From Hetaerina americana (taxonomy: Eukaryota > Arthropoda > Insecta > Odonata > Calopterygidae): 64,000 bases of DNA. The position numbers were made by a program, and so were the translations under genes. The notes under the pieces were generated by a model. It was not told the origin of the DNA. It searched no databases and was given only the letters and a program-made list of their open reading frames with translations. Location: the NCBI GenBank assembly GCA_022747635.1, contig JAKTNV010000788.1:1-64000 (forward strand). Direction: 5' to 3'. This document shows, one piece after another, positions 50,321 to 61,720 of the stretch (its first letter is position 1; each line of letters opens with the position of its first letter).

Positions 50321-53047
50321 TTTATAAAAGCACTTGGAAGAAAATTTAGACAAGAATTGATTCGCGAGATTTTTCATCCCGGGACTGCGGAGGAAAATTA
50401 AAATGTTTAAAAAATAAGTATATTAACCAAACTTTTATAACAGCGACTGCCTTTAAAGGAAGAGTGGCCACAAAATATTTATTCAATGAATTTTAAGCTT
50501 TAAAAAACCGCTGAGGTAAAAACTAAACGCCACAATTGAATCACAAAATTTCTCATCCCGGTACTGTGGATGAAAAATTTAGTTTGCAAGAAAAACGTAT
50601 GAATACGAAAATTTTCTCAATAACTGCCGTTGGGAAATGAAAAGAGTCACACAAATTTACAATTAAAACTAACAGGCTTTCAAAAAAACCCTCGGGGGAA
50701 CAACTAAACGAGTCGCTTGAATCACGAAATTTCTAATCCCGGGACTGCGGCTAGAAAACATTATGCTTGCAAGAAATACGTATAAATGATACCATTTTCT
50801 CAAAAACGACCGTTTTGAATGGTAAAGAAAGAACAAATTTTCATTTGAAGAATGAAAAGCTTTTAGAAAAATACTTGGAAGAAAAACTTACACGGAAATT
50901 GATTCGCGAAATTACTCATCGCGGGCTTGCGGAGGAAAATAATTATGTTTAAAAAGTACGTATATTAACGAAACTTTTATAACAGCGACTGCTTTGAAAG
51001 GAAGGGAGGCAACTAAATATTCATTCAATGAATTTTAAGCTTTAAAAAACCGCTGAGGTAAAAACTAAACGCAACAATAAAATCACAAAATTTCTCATCC
51101 CAGTACTGCGGATGAAAATTTTGTTTGCAAGAAATACGTATGAATACGAAAATTTTCTCAATAACTAGCGTTTGGATGTGAAAAGAGTCACACAAATTTA
51201 CAATTAAAACTAATAGGCTTTCAAAAAAACCCACGGGGGAACAACGAAACGAGTCGCTTGAATCACGAAATTTCTCATCCCGGGACTGCGGCTGGAAAAC
51301 GTTATGCTTGCAAGAAATACGTAAAAATGATACCATTTTCTCAAAAACGACCGTTTGTTTTGGGAAAGAAAAAACACATTTTCATTTGATGAATGAAAAG
51401 CTTTTAGAAAAATACTTGGAAGAAAAACTTACACGAAAATTGATTCACGAAATTTCTCATCCCGGGACTGCGGAGGAAAATTTTTATGTTTAAAAAGTAC
51501 GTATATTAACGAAACTTTTATAACAGCGACTGCTTTGAAAGGAAGGGAGGCAACCAAATATTCATTCAATGAATTTTAAGATTTAAAAAACCGCTGAGGT
51601 AAAAACTAAACGCCACAATTCAATCACAAAATTTCTCATCCCGGTACTGCGGATGAAAAATTTTATGTTTGCAAGAAATACCTTTGAATACGAAAGTTTT
51701 CCCAATAACTGCCGTTTGGAAATGAAAAGAGTAACACAAATTTACAATTAAAACTAACAGTCTTTATAAAAAACCCTCGGGGGAACAACTAAACGAGTCG
51801 CTTGAATCACGAAATTTCTCATCCCGGGACTGCGGCTGGAAAACTTTATGCTTGCAAAAAATACGTATAAATGATACCATTTTCTCAAAAAGGACCGTTT
51901 TGAATGGTAAAGAAAGAACAAATTTTCTTTTGAATAATGAAAAGCTTTTATAAAAGCACTTGGAAGAAAAACTTACACGGAAATTGATTCGCGAAATTAC
52001 TCATCACGGGCCAGCGGAGGAAAATTATTACGTTTAAAAAGTACGTATATTTACGAAACTTTTAAACAGCGACTGCTTTGAAAGGAAGGGAGGCAACCAA
52101 ATATTCATTCAATGAATTTTAAGCTTTAAAAAACCGCTGAGGTAAAAACTAAACGCAACAATAAAATCACAAAATTTCTCAACCCGATACTGCGGATGAA
52201 AATTTTGTTTGCAAGAAATACGTATGAATACGAAAATTTTCTCAATAACTGCCGTTTGGAAGTGAAAAGAGTCACACAAATTTACAATTAAAACTAACAG
52301 GCTTTCAAAAAAACCCTCTGGGGAACAACTAAACGAGTCGCTTGAATCACGAAATTTCTTATCCCGGGACTGCGGCTAGAAAACGTTATGCTTGCAAGAA
52401 ATACGTATAAATGATACCATTTTCTCAAAAACGACCGTTTTGAATGGTAAAGAAAGAACAAATTTTCATTTGATGAATGAAAAGCTTTTAGAAAAATACT
52501 TGGAAAAAAAACTTACACGGAAATTGATTCGCGAAATTACTCATCGCGGGCCTGCGGAGGAAAAATATTATGTTTAAAAAGTACGTATATTAACGAAACT
52601 TTTATAACAGCGACTGCTTTGAAAGGAAGGGAGGCAACCAAATATTCATTCAATGAATTTTAAGCTTTAAAAAACCGCTGAGGTAAAAACTAAACGCAAC
52701 AATAAAATCACAAAATTTCTCATCCCAGTACTGCGAATGAAAATTTTGTTTGCAAGAAATACGTATGAATACGAAAATTTTCTCAATAACTAGCGTTTGG
52801 ATGTGAAAAGAGTCACACAAATTTACAATTAAAACTAATAGGCTTTCAAAAAAACCCTCGGGGGAACAACGAAACGAGTCGCCTGAATCACGAAATTTCT
52901 CATCCCGGGACTGCGGCTGGAAAACGTTATGCTTACAAGAAATACGTAAAAATGATACCATTTTCTCAAAAACGACCGTTTGGTTTGGTAAAGAAAAAAC
53001 AAATTTTCATTTGATGAATGAGAAGCTTTTAGAAAAATACTTGGGAG
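48612..53047 (+). repeat. Segmental repeat S, copy 2
   Basis: This is the partner of 42480-46915. Its left limit is uncertain because neighbouring trimers are very similar. Confidence 0.85.
48740..49456 (+). repeat. A-B-B-C tetramer, second family, copy 2
   Basis: This is the same tetramer as at 42608, exactly 6132 bp downstream. Confidence 0.8.
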
Positions 53048-54290
53048 AAAAACTTACACGAAAATTGATTCACGAAATTTCTCATCCCGGGACTGCGGCT
53101 GGAAAACCTTATGCTTGCAAGAAATACGTATAAATGTTACCATTTTCTCAAAAACGACCGTTTTGAATAGTAAAGAAAGAACAAATTTTCATTTGATGAA
53201 TGAAAAGCTTTTAAAAAAGCACTTGGAAGAAAAACACGAAAATTGATTCGCGAAATTTTTCATCCCGGGACTGCGGAGGAAAATTATATGTTTAAAAAAT
53301 AAGTATATTAACGAAACTTTCATAACAGCGACTGCCTTTAAAGGAAGAGAGGCGACCAAATATTCATTCAATGAATTTTAAGCTTTAAAAAACCGCTGAG
53401 GTAAAAACTAAACGCCACAATTGAATCACAAAATTTCTCATCCTGGTACTGCGGATGAAAAATTTTATGTTTGCAAGAAATACGTTTAAACACGAAAATT
53501 TTCTTAATAACTGCCGTTTGGAAATGAAAAGTGTCAAACAAATTTACAATTAAAACTTACAGGCTTTCAAAAAAACCTTCGGGGGAACAACTAAAAGAGT
53601 CGCTTTAATCACGAAATTTCTAATCCCGGGACTGCGGCTGGAAAACATTATGCTTGCAAGAAATTCGTATAAATGATAACATTTTCTCAAAAACGACCGT
53701 TTTGAAAGGTTAAGAAAGGAACAAATTTTCATTTGATGAATGAAGAGCTTTTAAAAAAGCACTTGGTAGAAAAACTTACACGACAATTCATTCGCGAAAT
53801 TTCTCATCCCGAATCTGCGGAAGAAAATTATTGTTTAACAAATACGTATTTTAACCAAACTTTTATAACAGCGGCTGCTTTGAAAGAAAGAGAGGCGACC
53901 AAATATTCATTCAATTAATTTTAAGCTTTAAAAAACCGCTGAGGAAAAACTAAACGCAACAATTGAATCGCAAAATTTCTCATCCCGGTACTGCGGATGA
54001 AAAATTTTATGTTTGCAAGAAATACGTTTGAATACGGAAATTTTCTCAATAACTGCCTTTTGCATATGAAAGGAGTGAAACAAATTTACAATTAAAACTA
54101 ACAGGCTTTCAAAAAAACCCTCGTTGGAACAACCAAACGAGTCGCTAGAATCACGAAATTTCTCATCGCGGAACTTCAGCGAGAAAACGTTATGCTTGCA
54201 AGAAATACGTATAAATTTTACCATTTTCTCAAAAACGACCGTTTTGAATAGTAAAGAAAGAACAAATTTTCTTTTGATGAATGAAAAGCT
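51822..54290 (+). repeat. 3970-bp-offset repeat, copy 2 (includes T copy 3)
   Basis: This is the partner of 47852-50320. Together with the 2162-bp spacing the offsets add up (2162 + 3970 = 6132), so all three belong to one amplification history. Confidence 0.85.
52710..53426 (+). repeat. A-B-B-C tetramer, second family, copy 3
   Basis: This is the same tetramer, 3970 bp after copy 2. Confidence 0.8.
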
Positions 54291-55400
54291 TTTAAAAAAG
54301 CACTTGGAAGAAAAACACGGAAATTGATTCGCGAAATTACTCATCGCGGGCCTGCGGAGGAAAATTATTACGTTTAAAAAGTACGTATATTAACGAAACT
54401 TTTATAACAGCGACTGCCTTTAAAGGAAGAGAGGCCACAGAATATTGATTCAATGAATTTTAAGCTCTAAAAAACCGCTGAGGTAAAACTAAACGCCAAA
54501 ATTTAATCACAAAATTTCTCATCCCGGTACTGCGGATGAAACATTTTATGTTTGCAAGAAATACCTTTGAATACGAAAGTTTTCCCAATAACTGCCGTTT
54601 GGAAAAGAAAAGAGTAAAACAAATTTACAATTAAAACTAACAGTCTTTATAAAAAACCCTCGGGGGAACAACTAAACGAGTCGCTTGAATCACGAAATTT
54701 CTAATCCCGGGACTGCGGCTGGAAAACGTTATGCTTGAAAGAAATTCGTATAAATGATACCATTTTCTCTAAAACGACCGTTTTGAAAAGTTAAGAAAGG
54801 AACAAATTTTCATTTGATGAATGAAAAGCTTTTAAAAAAGCACTTGGAAGAAAAACTTACACGAAAATTGATTCACGAAATTTCTCATCCCAGGACTGCG
54901 GAGGAAAATTATTATGTTTAAAAAGTACGTATATTAACGAAACTTTTATAACAGCGACTGCTTTGAAAGGAAGGGAGGCAACCAAATATTCATTAAATGA
55001 ATTTTAAGCTTTAAAAAACCGCTGAGGTAAAACTAAACGCCACAATTGAATCACAAAATTTCTCATCCCGGTACTGCGGATGAAAAATTTTGTTTGCAAG
55101 AAAAATGTATCAATACGAAAATTTTCCCAATAACTGCCGTTGGGAAATGAAAGGAGTCACACAAATTTACAATTAAAACTAATAGGCTTTCAAAAAAACC
55201 CTCGGGGGAACAACTAAACGAGTCGCTTGAATCACGAAATTTCTAATCCCGGGTCGCGGCTAGAAAACGTTATGCTTGCAAGAAATACGTATAAATGATA
55301 CCATTTTCTCAAAAACGACCGTTTTGAATGGTAAAGAAAGGAACAAATTTTCATTTGATGAATAAAGAGCTTTTAAAAAAGAACTTGGAAGAAAAACTTA
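54225..55400 (+). repeat. 1624-bp-offset duplication, copy 1
   Basis: It matches 55849-57024. Shared rare features are GGCCACAGAATATTGATTC, AAGCTCTAAAAAACC, ATGTATCAATACG and AAAAAAGAACTTGG. The spacing is three trimers. Confidence 0.84.
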
Positions 55401-55848
55401 CACGGAAATTGATTCGCGAAATTACTCATCGCGGGCCTGCGGAGGAAAAATATTATGTTTAAAAAGTACGTATATTAACGAAACTTTTATAACAGCGACT
55501 TCTTTGAAAGGAAGGGAGGCAACCAAATATTCATTCAATGAATTTTAAGCTTTAAAAAACCGCTGAGGTAAAAACTAAACGCAACAATAAAATCACAAAA
55601 TTTCTCATCCTGGTACTGCGGATGAAAAATTTTATGTTTGCAAGAAATACGTTTAAACACGAAAATTTTCTTAATAACTGCCGTTTGGAAATGAAAAGTG
55701 ACAAACAAATTTACAATTAAAACTTACAGGCTTTCAAAAAAACCTTCGGGGAACAACTAAAAGAGTCGCTTTAATCACGAAATTTCTAATCCCGGGACTG
55801 CGGCTGGAAAACATTATGCTTGCAAGAAATTCGTATAAATGTTACCAT
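55401..55848 (+). repeat. Satellite joining the two 1624-bp copies
   Basis: C, A and part of a B subunit of a different subtype (GCGGGCCTGCGGAGG box, then AAACTTACAGGC). No gene is present. Confidence 0.7.
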
Positions 55849-57024
55849 TTTCTCAAAAACGACCGTTTTGAATAGTAAAGAAAGAACAAATTTTCTTTTG
55901 ATGAATGAAAAGCTTTTAAAAAAGCACTTGGAAGAAAAACACGGAAATTGATTCGCGAAATTACTCATCGCGGGCCTGCGGAGGAAAATTATTACGTTTA
56001 AAAAGTACGTATATTAACGAAACTTTTATAACAGCGACTGCCTTTAAAGGAAGAGGGGCCACAGAATATTGATTCAATGAATTTTAAGCTCTAAAAAACC
56101 GCTGAGGTAAAATTAAACGCCAAAATTCAATCACAAAATTTCTCATCCCGGTACTGCGGATGAAAAATTTTATGTTTGCAAAAAATACCTTTGAATACGA
56201 AAGTTTTCCCAATAACTGCCGTTTGGAAAAGAAAAGAGTAAAACAAATTTACAATTAAAACTAACAGTCTTTATAAAAAACCCTCGGGGGAACAACTAAA
56301 CGAGTCGCTTGAATCACGAAATTTCTAATCCCGGGACTGCGGCTGGAAAAAGTTATGCTTGAAAGAAATTCGTATAAATAATACCATTTTCTCTAAAACG
56401 ACCGTTTTGAAAAGTTAAGAAAGGAACAAATTTTCATTTGATGAATGAAAAGCTTTTAAAAAAGCACTTGGAAGAAAAACTTACACGAAAATTGATTCAC
56501 GAAATTTCTCATCCCAGGACTGCGGAGGAAAATTATTATGTTTAAAAAGTACGTATATTAACGAAACTTTTATAACAGCGACTGCTTTGAAAGGAAGGGA
56601 GGCAACCAAATATTCATTCAATGAATTTTAAGCTTTAAAAAACCGCTGAGGTAAAACTAAACGCCACAATTGAATCACAAAATTTCTCATCCCGGTACTG
56701 CGGATGAAAAATTTTGTTTGCAAGAAAAATGTATCAATACGAAAATTTTCCCAATAACTGCCGTTGGGAAATGAAAGGAGTCACACAAATTTACAATTAA
56801 AACTAATAGGCTTTCAAAAAAACCCTCGGGGGAACAACTAAACGAGTCGCTTGAATCACGAAATTTCTAATCCCGGGTCGCGGCTAGAAAACGTTATGCT
56901 TGCAAGAAATACGTATAAATGATACCATTTTCTCAAAAACGACCGTTTTGAATGGTAAAGAAAGGAACAAATTTTCATTTGATGAATAAAGAGCCTTTAA
57001 AAAAGAACTTGGAAGAAAAACTTA
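55849..57024 (+). repeat. 1624-bp-offset duplication, copy 2
   Basis: This is the partner of 54225-55400 with the same rare variants and a handful of single-base differences. Confidence 0.84.
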
Positions 57025-57719
57025 CACGGAAATTAATTCGCGAAATTTCTCATCCCGGGCCTGCGGAGGAAAATTATTATGTTTAAAAAATACGTATATT
57101 AACGAAACTTTAATAATAGCGAGTGCTTTGAAACGAAAAAAGGCGACCAAATATTCATTCAAATAATTTTAAGCTTCAAAAAAACCGCTGAGGTTAAAAC
57201 TAAACGCCACAATTAAATCACAAAATTTCTCATCCCGGTACTGCGGAGGAAAAATTTTATTTTTGCAAAAAATGTGTTTGAATACAAAAGTTTTCCCAAT
57301 AACTGCCGTTTGGAAAGGAAAGAAAAACACAAATTTACAAATAAACTAACAGGCTTTCAAAAAACCCTCGGGGTAACAACTGAACGAGTCGCTTGAATCA
57401 CGAAATTTCTTATCCCGGGACTGCGGCAAGAAAACGTTATCCTTGCAAGAAATACGTATAAATGATACCATTTTCTCTAAAACGACCGTTTTGAAAAGTT
57501 AAGAAAGGAACAAATTTTCATTTGATGAATGAAAAGCTTTTAAAAAAGCACTTGGAAGAAAAACTTACACGAAAATTGATTCAAGAAATTTCTCATCCCG
57601 GGACTGCGGAGGAAAATTATTATGTTAAAAAAGGACGTATATTAACGAAGCTTTCATAACAGCGACTGCTTTAAAAGAAAGGGAGGCAACCAAATATTCA
57701 TTCAATGAATTTTAAGCTT
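57025..57719 (+). repeat. Satellite with rare C-A subtype and a Q-like segment
   Basis: 57040-57399 is the second copy of the rare C-A subtype. From about 57440 the sequence matches part of repeat Q: GGACGTATATTAACGAAGC at 57633 corresponds to 11431, an offset of 46202 bp. This links the right end of the window to the Q region. Confidence 0.72.
57040..57399 (+). repeat. Rare C-A subtype, copy 2
   Basis: It has the same diagnostic changes as 35398-35759 (GCGAGTGCTTTGAAA, GCTTCAAAAAAACC, GGAAAGAAAAACAC), with further substitutions. Confidence 0.75.
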
Positions 57720-59200
57720 TAAAAAACCGCTGAGGAAAAAACTAAACGCCACAATTCAATCACAAAATTTCTCATCCCGGTACTGCGGATGAAAAATTTT
57801 ATGTTTGATAGAAACACGTTTGAATACGAAAGTTTTCCCAATAACTGCCGTTTGGAAATGAAAAGAGTAACACAAATTTACAATTAAAACTAACAGTCTT
57901 TTTAAAAAACCCTCGGGGGAACAACAAAACGAGTCGCTTGAATCACGAAATTTCTCATCCCGGGACTGCGGCTGGAAAACTTTATGCTTGCAAAAAATAC
58001 GTATAAATGATACCATTTTCTCAAAAACGACCGTTTTGAATGGTAAAGAAAGAACAAATTTTCATTTGATGAATGAAAAGCTTTTAAAAAAGCACTTGGA
58101 AGAAAAATTTAGACAAAAATTGATTCGCGAAATTTTTCATCCCGGGACTGCGGAGGAAAATTTTGTTTAAAAAATAAGTATATTAACGAAACTTTTATAA
58201 CAGCGACTGCCTTTAAAGGAAGAGAGGCGACAAAATATTCATTCGATGAATTTTAAGCTTTAAAAAACCGCTGAGGTAAAAACTAAACGCCACAATTGAA
58301 TCACAAAAGTTCTCATCCCGGTACTGCGGATGAAAAATTTTGTTTGCAAGAAAAACGTATGAATACAAAAATTTTCCCAATAACTGCCGCTGGGAAATGA
58401 AAAGAGTCACACAAATTTACAGTTAATACTAATAGGCTTTCAAAAAAACCTTCGGGGGAACAACGAAACGAGTCGCTTGAATCAAGAAATTTTTCATCCC
58501 GGGACTGCGGCTGGAAAACATTATGCTTGCAAGAAATACGTATAAATGATACCATTTTCTCAAAAACGACCGTTTTGAATGGTAAAGAAAGACCAAATTT
58601 TCATTTGATGAATGAAAAGCTTTTAAAAAAGCACTTGGAAGAAAAACACGAAAATTGATTCGCGATATTTTTCATCCCGAGACTGCGGAGGAAAATTATT
58701 ATGTTTAAAAAATAAGTATATTAACGAAACTTTCATAACAGCGACTGCCCTTAAAGGAAGAGAGGCCACAAAATATTCATTCAATGAATTTTAAGCTTTA
58801 AAAAACCGCTGAGGTAAAACTAAACGCCACAATTGAATCACCAAATTTCTCATCCCGGTACTGCGGATGAAAAATTTTGTTTGCAAGAAAAACGTATGAA
58901 TACGAAAAATTTCCCAATAACTGCCGTTGGGAAATGAAAGGAGTCAACCAAATTTACAATTAAAACTAACAGGCTTTCAAAAAAACCCTCGTTGGAACAA
59001 CAAAACGAGTCGCTTGAATCACGAAATTTCTCATCCCGGGACTGCGGAGGAAAATTATTATGTTTAAAAAGTACGTATATTAACGAAACTTTCATAACAG
59101 CGACTGCTTTAAAAGGAAGGGAGGCAACCAAATATTATTTCAATGAATTTTAAGATTTAAAAAACCGCTGAGGTAAAAACTAAACGCCACAATTCAATCA
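57720..59200 (+). repeat. 2.52-kb-spaced repeat U, copy 1
   Basis: It matches 60240-61720 at an offset of about 2519-2522 bp. Shared marks are ATGTTTGATAGAAACACG, the GATATTTTTCATCCCGAGACTG box of one C subunit, and the A-C dimer at its end. Copies differ more than those of Q or R, so this repeat looks older. Confidence 0.8.
58840..59199 (+). repeat. A-C dimer in U copy 1 (360 bp)
   Basis: A (58840-59020) is followed directly by C (59021-59199), with B absent and phase kept. Confidence 0.84.
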
Positions 59201-60239
59201 CAAAATTTCTCATCCTGGTACTGCGGATGAAAAATTTTATGTTTGATAGAAATACGTTTGAATACGAAAGTTTTCCCAATAACTGCCGTTTGGAAATGAA
59301 AAGAGTAACATAAATTTACAATTAAAACTAACAGTCTTTTTAAAAAACTTTCGGGGGAACAACAAAACGAGGTGCTTGAATCACGAAATTTCTCATCCCG
59401 GGACTGCGGCTGGAAAACTTTATGCTTTCAAAAAATACGTATAAATGATACCATTTTCTCAAAAACGACCGTTTTGAATGGTAAAGAAAGAACAAATTTT
59501 CATATGATGAATAAAAAGCTTTTAAAAAAGCACTTGGAAGAAAAATTTAGATAAGAATTGATTCGCGAAATTTTTCATCCCGGGACTGCGGAGGAAAATT
59601 ATATGTTTAAAAAATAAGTATATTAACGAAACTTTCATAACAGCGACTGCCTTTAAAGGAAGAGAGGCGACCAAATATTCATTCAATGAATTTTAAGCTT
59701 TAAAAAACCGCTGAGGTAAAAACTAAACGCCACAATTGAATCACAAAATTTCTCATCACGGTACTGCGGATGAAAAATTTTGTTTGCAAGAAAAACGTAT
59801 GAATACGAAAATTTTCCCAATAACTGCCGTTGGGAAATGAACAGAGTCACACAAATTTACAGTTAAAACTAATAGGCTTTCAAAAAAACCTTCGGGGGAA
59901 CAACGAAACGAGTCGCTTGAATCAAGAAATTTCTCATTCCGGGACTGCGGCTGGAAAATATTATGCTTGCAAGAAATACGTATAAATGATACCATTTTCT
60001 CAAAAACGACCGTTTTGAATGGTAAAGAAAGACCAAATTTTCATTTGATGAATGAAAAGCTTTTAAAAAAGCACTTGAAAGAAAAACACGAAAATTGATT
60101 CGCGATATTTTTCATCCCGAGACTGCGGAGAAAAATTATTATGTTTAAAAAATAAGTATAATAACGAAACTTTCATATCAGCGACTGCCCTTAAAGGAAG
60201 AGAGGCGACCAAATATTCATTCAATGAATTTTAAGCTTT
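59201..60239 (+). repeat. Satellite between U copies
   Basis: Trimers with the ATGTTTGATAGAAATACG A subtype. 59200-59650 resembles 63344-63790 (offset 4144). No gene is present. Confidence 0.7.
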
Positions 60240-61720
60240 GAAAAACCGCTGAGGTAAAAACTAAACGCCACAATTCAATCACAAAATTTCTCATCCCGGT
60301 ACTGCGGATGAAAAATTTTATGTTTGATAGAAACACGTTTGAATACGAAAGTTTTCCCAATAACTGCCGTTTGGAAATGAAAAGAGTAACACAAATTTAC
60401 AATTAAAAATAACAGTCTTTTTAAAAAACCCTCGGGGGAACAACAAAACGAGTCGCTTGAATCACGAAATTTCTCATCCCGGGACTGCGGCTGGAAAACT
60501 TTATGCTTTCAAAAAATACGTATAAATTATACCATTTTCTCAATAACGACCGTTTTGAATGGTAAAGAAAAAACAAATTTTCATTTGATGAATGAAAAGC
60601 TTTTAAAAAAGCACTTGGAAGAAAAATTTAGACAAAAATTGATTCGCGAAATTTTTCACCCCGGGACTGCGGAGGAAAATTATTATGTTTAAAAAATAAG
60701 TATATTAACGAAATTTTTATAACAGAGACTGCCTTTAAAGGAAGAGAGGCGACAAAATATTCATTCGATGAATTTTAAGCTTTAAAAAACCGCTGAGGTA
60801 AAAACTAAACGCCACAATTCAATCACAAAATTTCTCATCCCGGTACTGCGGATGAAAAATTTTGTTTGCAAGAGAAACTTATGAATACGAAAATTTTCCC
60901 AATAACTGCCGCTGGGAAATGAAAAGAGTCACACAAATTTACAGTTAAAACTAATAGGCTTTCAAAAAAACCTTCGGGGGAACAACGAAACGAGTCGCTT
61001 GAATCAAGAAATTTCTTATCCCCGGACTGCGGCTGGAAAACATTATGCTTGCAAGAAATACGTATAAATGATACCATTTTCTCAAAAACGACCGTTTTGA
61101 ATGGTAAAGAAAGACCAAATTTTCATTTGATGAATGAAAAGCTTTTAAAAAAGCACTTGGAAGAAAAACACGAAAATTGATTCGCGATATTTTTCATCCC
61201 GAGACTGCGGAGAAAAATTATTATGTTTAAAAAATAACTATATTAACGAAACTTTCATAACAGCGACTGCCCTTAAAGGAAGAGAGGCCACAAAATATTC
61301 ATTCAATGAATTTTAAGCTTTAAAAAACCGCTGAGGTAAAACTAAACGCCACAATTGAATCACAAAATTTCTCATCCCGGTATTGCGGATGAAAAATTTT
61401 GTTTGCAAGAAAAACGTATGAATACGAAAATTTTCCCAATAACTTCCGTTGGGAAATGAAAGGAGTCAACCAAATTTACAATTAAAACTAACAGGCTTTC
61501 AAAAAAACCCTCGTTGGAACAACCAAACGAGTCGCTTGAATCACGAAATTTCTCATCCCGGGACTGCGGAGGAAAATTATTATGTTTAAAAAGTACGTAT
61601 ATTAACGAAACTTTCAAACAGCGACTGCTTTAAAAGTAAGGGAGGCAACCAAATATTATTTCAATGAATTTTAAGATTTAAAAAACCGCTGAGGTAAAAA
61701 CTAAACGCCACAATTCAATC
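60240..61720 (+). repeat. 2.52-kb-spaced repeat U, copy 2
   Basis: This is the partner of 57720-59200, including its terminal A-C dimer. Confidence 0.8.
61362..61720 (+). repeat. A-C dimer in U copy 2 (359 bp)
   Basis: A (61362-61541) is followed directly by C (61542-61720), the same configuration as at 58840. Confidence 0.84.
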
